DNA from: Pseudobutyrivibrio sp. | GTDB lineage: Bacteria > Bacillota > Clostridia > Lachnospirales > Lachnospiraceae | NCBI GenBank assembly: GCA_024681435.1 | Contig: JAILAV010000173.1 | Location: 1 to 35,823, forward strand | Length of the DNA stretch: 35,823 nt | Direction of reading: 5' to 3' | Shown: piece by piece, positions 16,192 to 24,878 of the stretch | Layout of the letters: the number at the start of each line of letters is the position of its first letter | How positions within the stretch are numbered: the first letter of the stretch is position 1 | Notes under the pieces: model-generated | Told to the model about the DNA's origin: nothing | What the model saw: the letters and a program-made list of their open reading frames with translations, nothing else | The model's database searches: none | Made by a program: the position numbers and the translations under genes

Positions 16192-17346
16192 ATGAAGAAG
16201 AGACTTTTAGCTCTTGTTATGGTAGCTGCAATGGCAATTTCCGTTACAGCATGCGGCAAGAAAGATTCTGCAGAGAATTTAGCTAATAAGGAAGAAAAAG
16301 AAGAAAAAAGTATCGAGTATGACGTAGATGAATATGTTACTCTTGGTGACTATAAAGGTATCGAAGTTACATTAGAAGGCGAATACGAATATTCAAAAGA
16401 AGGCTTTCAGAAATATGTAGACAGTACACTCACTAGCACACCACTATATGTGCCAGATGATAGTCAGACAGAGATTAAAGAGGATTCTATTGTTAATGTA
16501 GATTATGTGGGCTCACAGGATGGAGTACCATTTGATGGCGGTAGTGCCGAGGACCAGACAATCGATGTCGCTAATAACTGCGCAGCAGGTGCAGGTTCAG
16601 GTTACATCGAAGGCTTTACAGCAGGACTTGTTGGTCATACAGTTGGTGAAGAGGTAGCCTACGAGGTTACTTTTCCTAAGGAATATGCCAATTCAGACTT
16701 AGCAGGACAGACTGTTATATTTACATTCCTTGTTAACTATATTGCAAAGCCTATTGAATCTAAAAAGGATTTAACAGATAAAGTCGTATCTGATAAATTT
16801 GGTTTTGATACAGTTGATGAATACATGGATTCGTTAGAGGAAAAATATAACAAACAGCTTGAGTCTAATCTTAAATCTGATACAGAGACAGCGGTAATGA
16901 ATGCTCTTATTAACAACTGTAAGGTATCCGAGGTACCAGAAGATTTACTTCAGGCCAGAGTTGATATGATTCTTAAGATGCAGGATTTGCAGTATCAGGC
17001 ATATGGCACAACATTCAAAGATTATGTTACATCTATGGGATATGACTATGATGAGCAGGTTGCTCAGCTTACAGAAAGTGTTAAGGATAACACTGAGACA
17101 GAGTTAATTCTTGAGGCTATTGCTAAGGCTGAGGATATTCAGATAGATGAGAAAGAGTACAGCAATTTCATTACAAATATCTACAAGCAGATGGGATATT
17201 CAGATGCAGAAAAGTTCTATAATGATTTCACTGTAGATGGATATGACGGGGAAAGATATTTCAGACTTGCATTTCTTACAGAGAAGGCAACAGATTTCTG
17301 TGTAGAAAATGCCGTTGTTAATGCTAATAGCACTGTTTCTGAATAG
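16192..17346 (+). CDS. Extracytoplasmic trigger-factor-like peptidyl-prolyl isomerase lipoprotein
   Basis: 384-aa surface-anchored foldase. Seen: a lipoprotein signal ending VTAC (Cys21), a charged Glu/Lys linker, a helical/beta region, an FKBP domain (about residues 95-190, with DSIVNVDYVG, FDGG, GYIEGFTAGLVGHTVGEE and VTFPKEY), and a helical C-terminal domain resembling trigger factor's. It lacks the ribosome-binding N-terminal domain of true trigger factor. It probably helps fold exported proteins at the membrane-wall interface. Own promoter and strong GGAGGATAA site. Its closeness to secDF may be meaningful, but the SCIFF genes with their own promoter lie between. Confidence 0.85.
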   Translation: MKKRLLALVMVAAMAISVTACGKKDSAENLANKEEKEEKSIEYDVDEYVTLGDYKGIEVTLEGEYEYSKEGFQKYVDSTLTSTPLYVPDDSQTEIKEDSIVNVDYVGSQDGVPFDGGSAEDQTIDVANNCAAGAGSGYIEGFTAGLVGHTVGEEVAYEVTFPKEYANSDLAGQTVIFTFLVNYIAKPIESKKDLTDKVVSDKFGFDTVDEYMDSLEEKYNKQLESNLKSDTETAVMNALINNCKVSEVPEDLLQARVDMILKMQDLQYQAYGTTFKDYVTSMGYDYDEQVAQLTESVKDNTETELILEAIAKAEDIQIDEKEYSNFITNIYKQMGYSDAEKFYNDFTVDGYDGERYFRLAFLTEKATDFCVENAVVNANSTVSE

Positions 17347-17354
17347 GAAAATAC

Positions 17355-17383
17355 TTTATATTTTTTATCACCTGTAGTATAAT
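17355..17383 (+). promoter_or_regulatory. Promoter of the SCIFF peptide operon
   Basis: TTTATA (17355-17360), 17-bp spacer, consensus TATAAT (17378-17383). A start near 17390 leaves a 45-nt leader with a small GCTC/GAGC hairpin before AAAGGAG. Confidence 0.65.
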
Positions 17384-17435
17384 CTACTCTAGCTTTTTAG
17401 CTCAAATGAGCAATTAAATAAAAGGAGAAAATAAA

Positions 17436-17579
17436 ATGGAACACATTAAGACACTCAATACTAAGAGATTACAGAACACAGTTAAAGAAGGCGGATGTGG
17501 CGAGTGCCAGACATCTTGTCAGTCAGCTTGCAAGACATCTTGCACAGTTGGAAACCAGAGCTGTGAGCACAAGAACTAA
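17436..17579 (+). CDS. scfA: SCIFF ranthipeptide precursor
   Basis: 47-aa RiPP precursor of the SCIFF (six cysteines in forty-five residues) family, conserved across Clostridia. Seen: leader MEHIKTLNTKRLQNT, then a core with six cysteines at 21, 24, 28, 32, 36 and 43 interleaved with Thr/Ser, and a short EHKN end. In this family a radical SAM enzyme links Cys sulfur to carbons of nearby residues, often Thr, giving thioethers. The gene is too short for long-ORF lists. Start supported by AAAGGAG (17421-17427 area) 8 nt upstream. Its maturase lies 100 bp downstream. The biological role of SCIFF peptides is still unclear; signalling has been suggested. Confidence 0.95.
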   Translation: MEHIKTLNTKRLQNTVKEGGCGECQTSCQSACKTSCTVGNQSCEHKN

Positions 17580-17610
17580 TCTCACACATTTTATTTATAT
17601 TTAACCACGA

Positions 17611-17648
17611 GACCGGTCCTATCTAATAGTAATATTAGTGGAACGGTC
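17611..17648 (+). promoter_or_regulatory. Hairpin between peptide and maturase genes
   Basis: GACCG near 17611 pairs with CGGTC near 17645, enclosing an internal loop and an inner CTAATA/TATTAG stem. No run of T follows, so it looks more like a stability or processing element than a full terminator. It could favour peptide mRNA over maturase mRNA. Confidence 0.5.
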
Positions 17649-17679
17649 TATTGTGCGTTTATGAAAGGACTATTTTTTA

Positions 17680-19059
17680 GTGATACATCAGTTTAAAAAC
17701 AACGGTTACAACGTTGTCATAGATATTAACAGTGGGGCGATTCATGTTGTTGATGAGATAACATATGATTTTTTAGCTCTCTGGCAGGAGCATGGGGAAG
17801 ATAAAGCTATTGCAGTTATGAAGGATACTCACCCTGAGGTTTCAGAGGATGAAATTCAGGCTATTCGTAAAGAGATTAATCAGCTCATTTCAGATGGAGC
17901 ACTTTTTACAGAGGACAATTATGAGACACATATTACTAATTTCTCTGCCCGTCCTACTGTTGTTAAGGCTCTCTGTTTACATATAACACACGATTGCAAT
18001 TTAGCATGTAAATATTGTTTTGCAGAGGAAGGCGAGTACCACACAGGCAAGCGTGAATTAATGAGCTACGAAGTTGGTAAACAGGCTTTAGATTTCTTAG
18101 TTGCAAATTCTGGCAGCAGAAGAAATCTTGAGGTTGACTTCTTCGGTGGCGAACCACTTATGAACTGGCAGGTGGTTAAAGACTTAGTTGCCTATGGTCG
18201 CTCAATCGAAAAGGAACACAATAAAAACTTCCGATTCACACTCACTACAAACGGTGTTTTGTTGAATGATGAGATAAAAGAATTTGCCAATAAAGAAATG
18301 GCAAATGTAGTTCTTAGCTGTGATGGACGTCCAGAGATTCATGATTTAATGCGTCCTTTCAGAAAGGGAGCACCTAGCTACGATGTGGTTATGCCTAAGT
18401 TCAAAGACTTGGCAGAATCAAGAAATCAGGATAGATATTACATCAGAGGAACATTTACTAGAAATAATCTTGATTTTTCAAAGGATGTTATCCATTTGGC
18501 AAACGAAGGCTTCAAACAGATTTCTGTTGAACCAGTAGTTGCACAGGAGACAGATGATTATGCAATTCGCGAAGAGGATTTACCAAAGCTCTTCGAGGAA
18601 TATGACAATCTTGCAGCAGAGATGATGAGACGTCAGGGCACAGATGAGGATTTCAATTTCTTCCACTTCATGATTGATTTGGAAGGTGGCCCATGTGTTT
18701 ACAAGCGATTATCAGGTTGTGGCTCAGGTACAGAGTACATGGCCGTAACACCAACTGGAGAGCTTTATCCATGTCACCAGTTTGTAGGAAATACAGATTT
18801 CATGCTTGGTGATGTATTTAATGGCGTTAAGAATACTGAGGTTGTTAATCAGTTCAAACATTGTAATGTATATGCAAAGGAAGAATGCAAAAATTGTTTT
18901 GCTAGATTCTACTGCAGTGGTGGTTGTGCAGCCAATGCATTTAATTTCACAGGTAGCATATTGGGTAACTACCATGTGGGCTGCGAACTTCAAAAGAAAC
19001 GTATAGAATGTGCCATTGCTCTTAAGGTTCATGAAAGTGAATTAGAGCAGGCCAACTAA
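17680..19059 (+). CDS. scfB: SCIFF peptide maturase, radical SAM/SPASM enzyme
   Basis: 459-aa enzyme forming thioether cross-links in the SCIFF peptide. Seen: an N-terminal peptide-recognition region (1-85), the radical SAM cluster C-x3-C-x2-C at Cys106, Cys110, Cys113, the FFGGEP glycine-rich SAM motif, and a C-terminal Cys-rich SPASM region (CVYKRLSGCGSG, YPCHQF, CKNCFARFYCSGGC, GCELQ) expected to hold auxiliary 4Fe-4S clusters. The start is GTG 17680; MIHQFKNNGYNVVIDINSG matches the family N-terminus and GAAAGGAC lies about 10 nt upstream. secDF follows after 19 bp, an arrangement I recall as common in Clostridia. Confidence 0.96.
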   Translation: MIHQFKNNGYNVVIDINSGAIHVVDEITYDFLALWQEHGEDKAIAVMKDTHPEVSEDEIQAIRKEINQLISDGALFTEDNYETHITNFSARPTVVKALCLHITHDCNLACKYCFAEEGEYHTGKRELMSYEVGKQALDFLVANSGSRRNLEVDFFGGEPLMNWQVVKDLVAYGRSIEKEHNKNFRFTLTTNGVLLNDEIKEFANKEMANVVLSCDGRPEIHDLMRPFRKGAPSYDVVMPKFKDLAESRNQDRYYIRGTFTRNNLDFSKDVIHLANEGFKQISVEPVVAQETDDYAIREEDLPKLFEEYDNLAAEMMRRQGTDEDFNFFHFMIDLEGGPCVYKRLSGCGSGTEYMAVTPTGELYPCHQFVGNTDFMLGDVFNGVKNTEVVNQFKHCNVYAKEECKNCFARFYCSGGCAANAFNFTGSILGNYHVGCELQKKRIECAIALKVHESELEQAN

Positions 19060-19078
19060 ATAGAATAGGAGAATAAAA

Positions 19079-21349
19079 ATGAAACGTTTAAAAAAAGGAC
19101 AGGGGATTGCCTGGCTTGTTGCGTTTGTAGCTATTCTTGGTTTACTTGGATATTACGCTGCAATCGTACTTATGGGCACAATTAGTAAAAATGATGATAG
19201 TCTAAAGCTTGGACTCGACTTAGATGGTGGCGTTTCCATCACATACGAGGCTGTAGGTGATGCACCAACTGACGAGCAGATGGCTGATACAATTCTTAAG
19301 CTTCAGCAGCGTATTGAAAATGATTTGGGTGAGGAAAGTTCAACAACAGAAGCTAATGTTTACCGCGTAGGTGACAAGCGAATCACAGTTGAAATTCCTG
19401 GCGTTTCAGATGCTAATGCACTTTTAGAGGAGCTTGGTACTCCAGGTACTCTTTACTTCATAGCTCAAAGAGATAATGAAGGAAATGAGAACTACAGCCG
19501 TGGAGCTGATGGTGAGTATGCTCTTAACTACGATATTAAAGACCTTATCGACAATGGTTCTGTTATCTGTACAGGTAAGGAAGTTACAGCAGCACAGGGT
19601 AGAGCTCAGCAGGATCAGACAACTAGCGCTACAAAGTATGTTGTTACTTTACAGTTCAATGATGAGGGAACAAAGGCATTTGGCGAAGCTACTTCAGTAG
19701 CAGCAATTACTGGTGAGACAATTGGTATCTACTATGATGGTAAGTTCGTTTCAGTTCCAAAGGTAAACGAAGCAATCACTACTGGTAATTGTGAGATTTC
19801 TGGAATGTCTTCAATAGAAGAGGCAGAAAAGCTTGCTTCATATATTCGTATCGGTGGACTTGATATTGAGCTTCAGGAGTTAGAGTCACAGGTTGTAGGT
19901 GCTCAGCTTGGTTCTGATGCTCTTCGTACTTCACTTATTGCAGCAGGCGTTGGTCTTGTAATGGTTATGATTTTCTTAATTGTTATGTATTTAGTTCCAG
20001 GTGCAGTTGCATCATTTGCACTTGCTCTTTATACAGCAATGCTTATCAGCATCCTTAAGGCCTTTGATATTACACTTACACTTCCTGGTATTGCAGGTAT
20101 GATTCTTTCTATTGGTATGGCAGTAGATGCAAACGTTATTGTATTTGCTCGTATCCGTGAAGAAATCAAAGCAGGAAGACCTGTTATTTCAGCTATTGAG
20201 ACTGGATTCTCAAAAGCTCTTTCAGCTATTTTAGATGGTAATATTACAACACTTATTGCAGCAGCAGTTCTTGGTATCCTAGGTTCAGGTTCTGTAAAGG
20301 GATTCGCAATTACTCTTGCACTTGGTGTTATGCTTTCAATGTTTACAGCTCTTGTAATTACAAGAATTCTTATGAATGCTTTCTATGCTATCGGTGTTCG
20401 TTCACCTAAGGCATACGGTCAGGCTAAGGAGCCTACAAAGTTCGATTTCGTTGGAAAGAAAGCAATCTTTATTGCATTATCTGTAGCAATCATTGCAGCA
20501 GGATTTATTACAATGGGTGTATTCAAGGCTAAGGAAGGAAATGGCCTTAACTACTCACTTGAGTTCTTAGGTGGTACATCAACAACAGTTGATTTCAATA
20601 AGACATATTCACTTGCAGATTTAGATGAAAAGGTTGTTCCAGTAATCGCAAAGACACTTGGAGTTAGCGAGGCTAGTATCCAGACAACAACAGTTGATGG
20701 AAGCAACCAGGCAATCTTCAAGACTCGTACACTTACACTTGATGAGCGTACTACATTAAATGAAATGTTAGAGAGCAAATACTCAGTAACAGAGGACTCT
20801 ATTACATCACAGAGTATTGGCTCTACAATCTCTGGTGAGATGCGTAGCCAGTCATTAATCGCTGTTCTTGTTGCAGTACTTTGTATGCTTATTTATATCT
20901 GGTTTAGATTTAAGGATATTAGATTTGCTTCATCAGCAATTATCGCACTTGTACATGATGTACTTGTTGTACTTGCGCTTTACGCATTTGCTCGTATTTC
21001 TGTAGGTTCAGCATTTATCGCATGTATGCTTACAGTTATTGGTTACTCTGTTAACGATACAATCGTTGTATTTGACCGTATCAGAGAAAATCACAAGGCT
21101 ATTAGAACTGAGACAAAGGAGAACCTTGCAGAATTATGTAATAACTCATTGTCACAGACATTATCACGTAGTATTTCAACATCAATTACTACAGCAATAA
21201 TGGTTCTTATGCTTCTTATCCTTGGTGTTTCATCAATCAGAGAATTTGCATTACCACTTCTTGCTGGTGTAGTTGCTGGTACATATTCGTCAATCTTTAT
21301 TGCTACACAGCTTTGGTACATAATGAAGGTTAAGTTTAATAAGAACTAG
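19079..21349 (+). CDS. secDF: Protein translocase SecDF fusion
   Basis: 756-aa fused SecD and SecF, an accessory proton-driven motor of the Sec translocon that pulls exported proteins outward. Seen: SecD half with LGLDLDGGVSITYE, a large extracytoplasmic domain, then GMAVDANVIVFARIREE in its TM4; SecF half (from about residue 455) with LEFLGGTSTTV and GYSVNDTIVVFDRIREN. About twelve membrane segments. The fused form is also known from Bacillus; other Clostridia keep two genes. Start supported by TAGGAGAA. It sits in one run with the SCIFF genes upstream and serS 11 bp downstream. Confidence 0.95.
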   Translation: MKRLKKGQGIAWLVAFVAILGLLGYYAAIVLMGTISKNDDSLKLGLDLDGGVSITYEAVGDAPTDEQMADTILKLQQRIENDLGEESSTTEANVYRVGDKRITVEIPGVSDANALLEELGTPGTLYFIAQRDNEGNENYSRGADGEYALNYDIKDLIDNGSVICTGKEVTAAQGRAQQDQTTSATKYVVTLQFNDEGTKAFGEATSVAAITGETIGIYYDGKFVSVPKVNEAITTGNCEISGMSSIEEAEKLASYIRIGGLDIELQELESQVVGAQLGSDALRTSLIAAGVGLVMVMIFLIVMYLVPGAVASFALALYTAMLISILKAFDITLTLPGIAGMILSIGMAVDANVIVFARIREEIKAGRPVISAIETGFSKALSAILDGNITTLIAAAVLGILGSGSVKGFAITLALGVMLSMFTALVITRILMNAFYAIGVRSPKAYGQAKEPTKFDFVGKKAIFIALSVAIIAAGFITMGVFKAKEGNGLNYSLEFLGGTSTTVDFNKTYSLADLDEKVVPVIAKTLGVSEASIQTTTVDGSNQAIFKTRTLTLDERTTLNEMLESKYSVTEDSITSQSIGSTISGEMRSQSLIAVLVAVLCMLIYIWFRFKDIRFASSAIIALVHDVLVVLALYAFARISVGSAFIACMLTVIGYSVNDTIVVFDRIRENHKAIRTETKENLAELCNNSLSQTLSRSISTSITTAIMVLMLLILGVSSIREFALPLLAGVVAGTYSSIFIATQLWYIMKVKFNKN

Positions 21350-21360
21350 GAGATAGAATT

Positions 21361-22650
21361 ATGATCGATATTAAGTTTTTACGTGAGAACCCAGACGCAG
21401 TTAAGGAAAACATTAAAAAGAAGTTTCAGGAGCACAAGCTTCCACTTGTAGACGAGGTTATTGAACTCGATGACAAGAGACGTGCTACTCAGCAGCAGGC
21501 TGATGATATGCGTGCTGAAATGAATAAGGCATCAAAGCAGATTGGTGCTCTTATGGCTCAGGGCAAGAAGGAAGAGGCTGAGGCTGCAAAGGCTGAAGTA
21601 GCAGAGCTTAAGCAGAAGATTAAGGATTTAGAGCCAGTTGAGAAGGAGCTTGCTGATAAGGTTGAGGAAATCATGATGAAGATTCCTAACATCATCGACC
21701 CTTCAGTTCCAATTGGTCCAGATGATTCATGCAACGTAGAAATCGAAAAGTTCGGTGAGCCAGTGGTTCCTGATTTTGAGATTCCTTATCATACAGATAT
21801 CATGGAGAGATTTAATGGTATCGATTTAGATGCAGCTGGTAAGGTTGCAGGTAACGGCTTCTACTATTTAATGGGAGATATTGCTCGTCTTCATTCAGCA
21901 GTTATCTCTTATGCACGTGATTTCATGATTGATAGAGGATTTACATATTGTGTTCCACCTTTCATGATTCGTTCAAACGTAGTTACAGGCGTTATGTCAT
22001 TCGAAGAGATGGATGCCATGATGTACAAAATCGAAGGTGAAGACCTTTACCTTATCGGTACATCAGAGCACTCTATGATTGGTAAGTTCATTGATACATT
22101 AAATGACGAAGCTAATCTTCCATACACACTTACAAGCTACAGCCCATGCTTCCGTAAGGAAAAGGGTGCCCACGGTATTGAAGAGCGTGGTGTTTACCGT
22201 ATCCACCAGTTCGAGAAGCAGGAAATGATTGTTGTTTGTAAGCCAGAGGATTCAAAGAAGTACTATGATATTCTTTGGAACAACACAGTTGATTTATTCC
22301 GCAGCTTAGATATTCCTGTACGTACACTTGAGTGCTGTTCAGGAGATTTAGCAGACCTTAAGGTTAAGTCTTGTGACGTAGAGGCTTGGTCGCCACGTCA
22401 GAAGAAGTACTTCGAGGTTGGTAGCTGCTCAAATCTTGGCGATGCTCAGGCTCGTCGTCTTAAGATTCGCGTTAAGGGCGAAGACGGCAGCAAGTACTTC
22501 GCGCACACACTTAACAACACAGTTGTTGCTCCACCACGTATGCTTATCGCATTCTTGGAGAACAACTTACGCGAGGATGGCTCAGTTGCTATCCCTAAGG
22601 CTCTCCAGCCTTACATGGGCGGCAAAGAAGTCCTTATTCCCGTAAAATAA
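21361..22650 (+). CDS. serS: Serine--tRNA ligase
   Basis: Class II aminoacyl-tRNA synthetase charging tRNA-Ser, 429 aa. Seen: N-terminal MIDIKFLRENPDAV and a long charged antiparallel coiled coil (about residues 27-105) that grips the tRNA long arm; the TSEH serine-site motif; motif 2 with CFRKEKGAHG and RGVYRIHQFEK; motif 3 with NNTVVAPPRMLIAFLENN. Start supported by AGGAGATAG, 11 bp after secDF, so probably co-transcribed. No T-box leader is visible upstream. A long gene-free stretch follows. Confidence 0.97.
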   Translation: MIDIKFLRENPDAVKENIKKKFQEHKLPLVDEVIELDDKRRATQQQADDMRAEMNKASKQIGALMAQGKKEEAEAAKAEVAELKQKIKDLEPVEKELADKVEEIMMKIPNIIDPSVPIGPDDSCNVEIEKFGEPVVPDFEIPYHTDIMERFNGIDLDAAGKVAGNGFYYLMGDIARLHSAVISYARDFMIDRGFTYCVPPFMIRSNVVTGVMSFEEMDAMMYKIEGEDLYLIGTSEHSMIGKFIDTLNDEANLPYTLTSYSPCFRKEKGAHGIEERGVYRIHQFEKQEMIVVCKPEDSKKYYDILWNNTVDLFRSLDIPVRTLECCSGDLADLKVKSCDVEAWSPRQKKYFEVGSCSNLGDAQARRLKIRVKGEDGSKYFAHTLNNTVVAPPRMLIAFLENNLREDGSVAIPKALQPYMGGKEVLIPVK

Positions 22651-22657
22651 TTCGTGA

Positions 22658-22865
22658 AGCGGCATCGCAGTTTATCTAGTTCCCGCAAGCCATCTCCCAT
22701 ATCTTCGCATGGGAACCCTCCTTCGGATATGTAAGCTTCGCTTACTAGAGCAACAGTTTCCATCGCTATGCTCGGAAACTATTACTCATTTCCCGCCGGC
22801 GTAGGTCCTTCCCATGCTCGATACGGGGCCTTCTTGCTCGCGCTTGCCAAGACTAAGATGCCGCT
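22658..22865. repeat. Dense intergenic hairpin cluster bounded by a 9-bp inverted repeat
   Basis: A 208-bp GC-richer block after serS. The ends AGCGGCATC (22658-22666) and GATGCCGCT (22857-22865) are exact complements. Inside are several small hairpins: TCCCAT/ATGGGA (22695-22700, 22709-22714), GTAAG/CTTAC (22731-22735, 22741-22745), AGTTTCC/GGAAACT (22755-22761, 22774-22780), and weaker CCC/GGG and CTTG/CAAG pairs (22811-22852). CATATC/GATATG gives an alternative pairing. Several loops contain CGC...CTCG-like strings. No ORF. It may be a genome-wide intergenic repeat, a non-autonomous mobile element, or an RNA; I do not recognise a named family. Confidence 0.55.
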
Positions 22866-22872
22866 GTATTAT
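22844..22872 (+). promoter_or_regulatory. Probable typA promoter
   Basis: TTGCCA (22844-22849), 17-bp spacer, TATTAT (22867-22872), at the right edge of the hairpin cluster. The predicted start near 22879 would place the structured element at 22904-22986 inside the typA leader. Confidence 0.55.
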
Positions 22873-22903
22873 ATATGAGCTAGTAAGTAAATGCATTAGA
22901 TGA

Positions 22904-22986
22904 GGCGGTAGACATCAAGCTATTATGTTTCCTGCGTGAGACGTGTTGTCGAACGTGGAAATATAATGCTTGTAGGCGTAACCGCC
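22904..22986 (+). ncRNA. Structured RNA-like element, copy 2
   Basis: Homolog of the element at 8406-8502. Stem P1: GGCGGT (22904-22909) with ACCGCC (22981-22986). Stem P2: CAAGC (22916-22920) with GCTTG (22968-22972), the same bulged T (22921), then 11 pairs (22922-22932 with 22957-22967). The loop 22933-22956 holds the identical GAGACGTGTTGTCGA; the joiner TAGGCGTAAC matches TAACCGTAAC of copy 1. The outer stem and upper P2 differ in sequence from copy 1 but still pair. It lies 51 bp before typA, probably in its leader. A T-run (22998-23001) lies further downstream, not directly after P1. Confidence 0.6.
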
Positions 22987-23037
22987 GGACTAGGGGTTTT
23001 TACTGGAACTATAGGTTTGCAGTAGAAAGAGAAATTT

Positions 23038-24870
23038 ATGTCAGTACAGAGTAGAGAAGATATTAGAAACATTGCCATTATCGCACACGTAGATCATGGT
23101 AAAACTACACTTGTTGATGAGCTTTTAAAACAGTCAGGTGTATTTAGAGAGAATCAGGAAGTAGCAGAGCGTGTCATGGACTCAAATGATATTGAGCGTG
23201 AGCGTGGTATTACAATTCTTTCAAAGAACACAGCAGTATATTATAAGGATACAAAGATTAACATTATCGATACACCAGGTCATGCCGATTTCGGTGGCGA
23301 GGTTGAGCGTGTACTTAAGATGGTAAATGGTGTTGTACTTGTAGTTGATGCATTTGAGGGTGCAATGCCACAGACTAAGTTCGTTCTTATGAAGGCACTT
23401 GATCTCGATTTACCAGTTATCGTTTGTATTAATAAAATCGATAGACCAGAGGCACGTCCAGATGAAGTTATCGATGAAGTATTAGAGCTTTTCATGGATC
23501 TTGATGCATCTGATGAGCAGCTTGATTGTCCATTTATTTATGCTTCAGCTAAGGAAGGCTTTGCTATCAGAAATCTTAACGAAGAGCATAAGGATATGAC
23601 AGCTCTTTTTGAGACTATCATTGATTATATTCCAGCTCCAAAGGGTGACCCAGAGGCACCTACACAGGTACTTATTTCAACAATCGATTACAATGAGTAT
23701 GTTGGACGCATCGGTATCGGTAAGGTAGAGAATGGTTCAATAAAGGTTAACCAGGATGCTATTGTAGTTAATGCACACGACCCAGAGAAGAATAATAAAG
23801 TTCGTATTTCAAAGCTTTTTGAATATGATGGACTTAATAAAGTGGATGTTACAGAAGCTCAGATTGGTTCAATTGTTGCGATTTCTGGTATTTCAGATAT
23901 CCACATTGGAGATACAATCTGTGCAGTAGATGCTCCAAATCCAATTCCTTTCCAGAAGATTTCTGAGCCTACTATTTCAATGAACTTCATTGTAAATGAT
24001 AGCCCACTTGCTGGTCAGGAAGGTAAGTTCGTAACTTCACGTCACATCCGTGAGCGTCTTATGAAGGAGCTTAACACTGATGTTTCACTTCGTGTTGAGG
24101 ATACAGATTCACCGGATTCACTTAAGGTTTCAGGCCGTGGTGAGCTTCATTTATCAGTTCTTATTGAGAACATGAGACGTGAGGGATTTGAGTTTGCTGT
24201 ATCAAAGGCAGAGGTTCTTTATAAAGAGGACGAAAAGGGCCACAAGCTTGAGCCAATGGAGCGCGCTTATGTAGACGTTCCAGATGAGTTTACAGGAGCA
24301 GTTATCGAGAAGCTTTCTCAGAGAAAGGGCGAGCTTCAGAATATGACACCAATCGCTGGTGGATATACACGTATCGAATTTAAGATTCCTTCACGTGGAC
24401 TTATTGGTTACCGTGGAGAATTCATGACAGATACAAAGGGAAATGGTATAATCAATACAATTTTCGACGGTTATGAAAACTACAAGGGCGACATTGCTTA
24501 TCGTAAGCTTGGAAGCCTTATTGCCTTCGAAACTGGTGAGTCAGTTACTTACGGACTTTTTTCAGCACAGGACCGTGGTACACTTTTCATTGGACCAGGC
24601 GAGAAGGTTTATTCAGGAATGGTTATTGGTCAGAGCTCACGTTCAGAGGATATTGAGCTTAATGTATGTAAGAAGAAGCATCTTACAAATACTCGTTCAT
24701 CTTCAGCTGATGAGGCACTTACACTTGTACCACCTAGAGTACTTAGCCTTGAGCAGGCACTTGATTTCATTGATGTAGATGAGCTTCTTGAAGTTACACC
24801 AGAGTCACTTAGAATTAGAAAGAGAATTCTTGATCCAACATTGAGAAAGAGAGCTAGTTTCAAAAAATAA
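23038..24870 (+). CDS. typA: Translational GTPase TypA/BipA
   Basis: Ribosome-binding GTPase related to EF-G and LepA, involved in ribosome assembly and stress adaptation; 610 aa, the usual size. Seen: G1 AHVDHGKT (residues 16-23), effector region RERGITI, G3 DTPGHADF, G4 NKID, then EF-G-like domains with SGRGELHLSVLIENMRREG and the TypA-specific C-terminal part (TRSSSADEALTLVPPR, ending LRKRASFKK). Weak AAAGAGAA ribosome site. A structured leader element precedes it. The adenosyltransferase gene follows after 8 bp. Confidence 0.96.
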   Translation: MSVQSREDIRNIAIIAHVDHGKTTLVDELLKQSGVFRENQEVAERVMDSNDIERERGITILSKNTAVYYKDTKINIIDTPGHADFGGEVERVLKMVNGVVLVVDAFEGAMPQTKFVLMKALDLDLPVIVCINKIDRPEARPDEVIDEVLELFMDLDASDEQLDCPFIYASAKEGFAIRNLNEEHKDMTALFETIIDYIPAPKGDPEAPTQVLISTIDYNEYVGRIGIGKVENGSIKVNQDAIVVNAHDPEKNNKVRISKLFEYDGLNKVDVTEAQIGSIVAISGISDIHIGDTICAVDAPNPIPFQKISEPTISMNFIVNDSPLAGQEGKFVTSRHIRERLMKELNTDVSLRVEDTDSPDSLKVSGRGELHLSVLIENMRREGFEFAVSKAEVLYKEDEKGHKLEPMERAYVDVPDEFTGAVIEKLSQRKGELQNMTPIAGGYTRIEFKIPSRGLIGYRGEFMTDTKGNGIINTIFDGYENYKGDIAYRKLGSLIAFETGESVTYGLFSAQDRGTLFIGPGEKVYSGMVIGQSSRSEDIELNVCKKKHLTNTRSSSADEALTLVPPRVLSLEQALDFIDVDELLEVTPESLRIRKRILDPTLRKRASFKK

Positions 24871-24878
24871 GGAGAACT

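Noticed and set aside
22904-22986. T-box, tRNA, THF or cyclic di-GMP riboswitch
   Set aside because: No AGGGTGG T-box sequence or tRNA fold, and the conserved cores I know for the THF and cyclic di-GMP classes are not matched.
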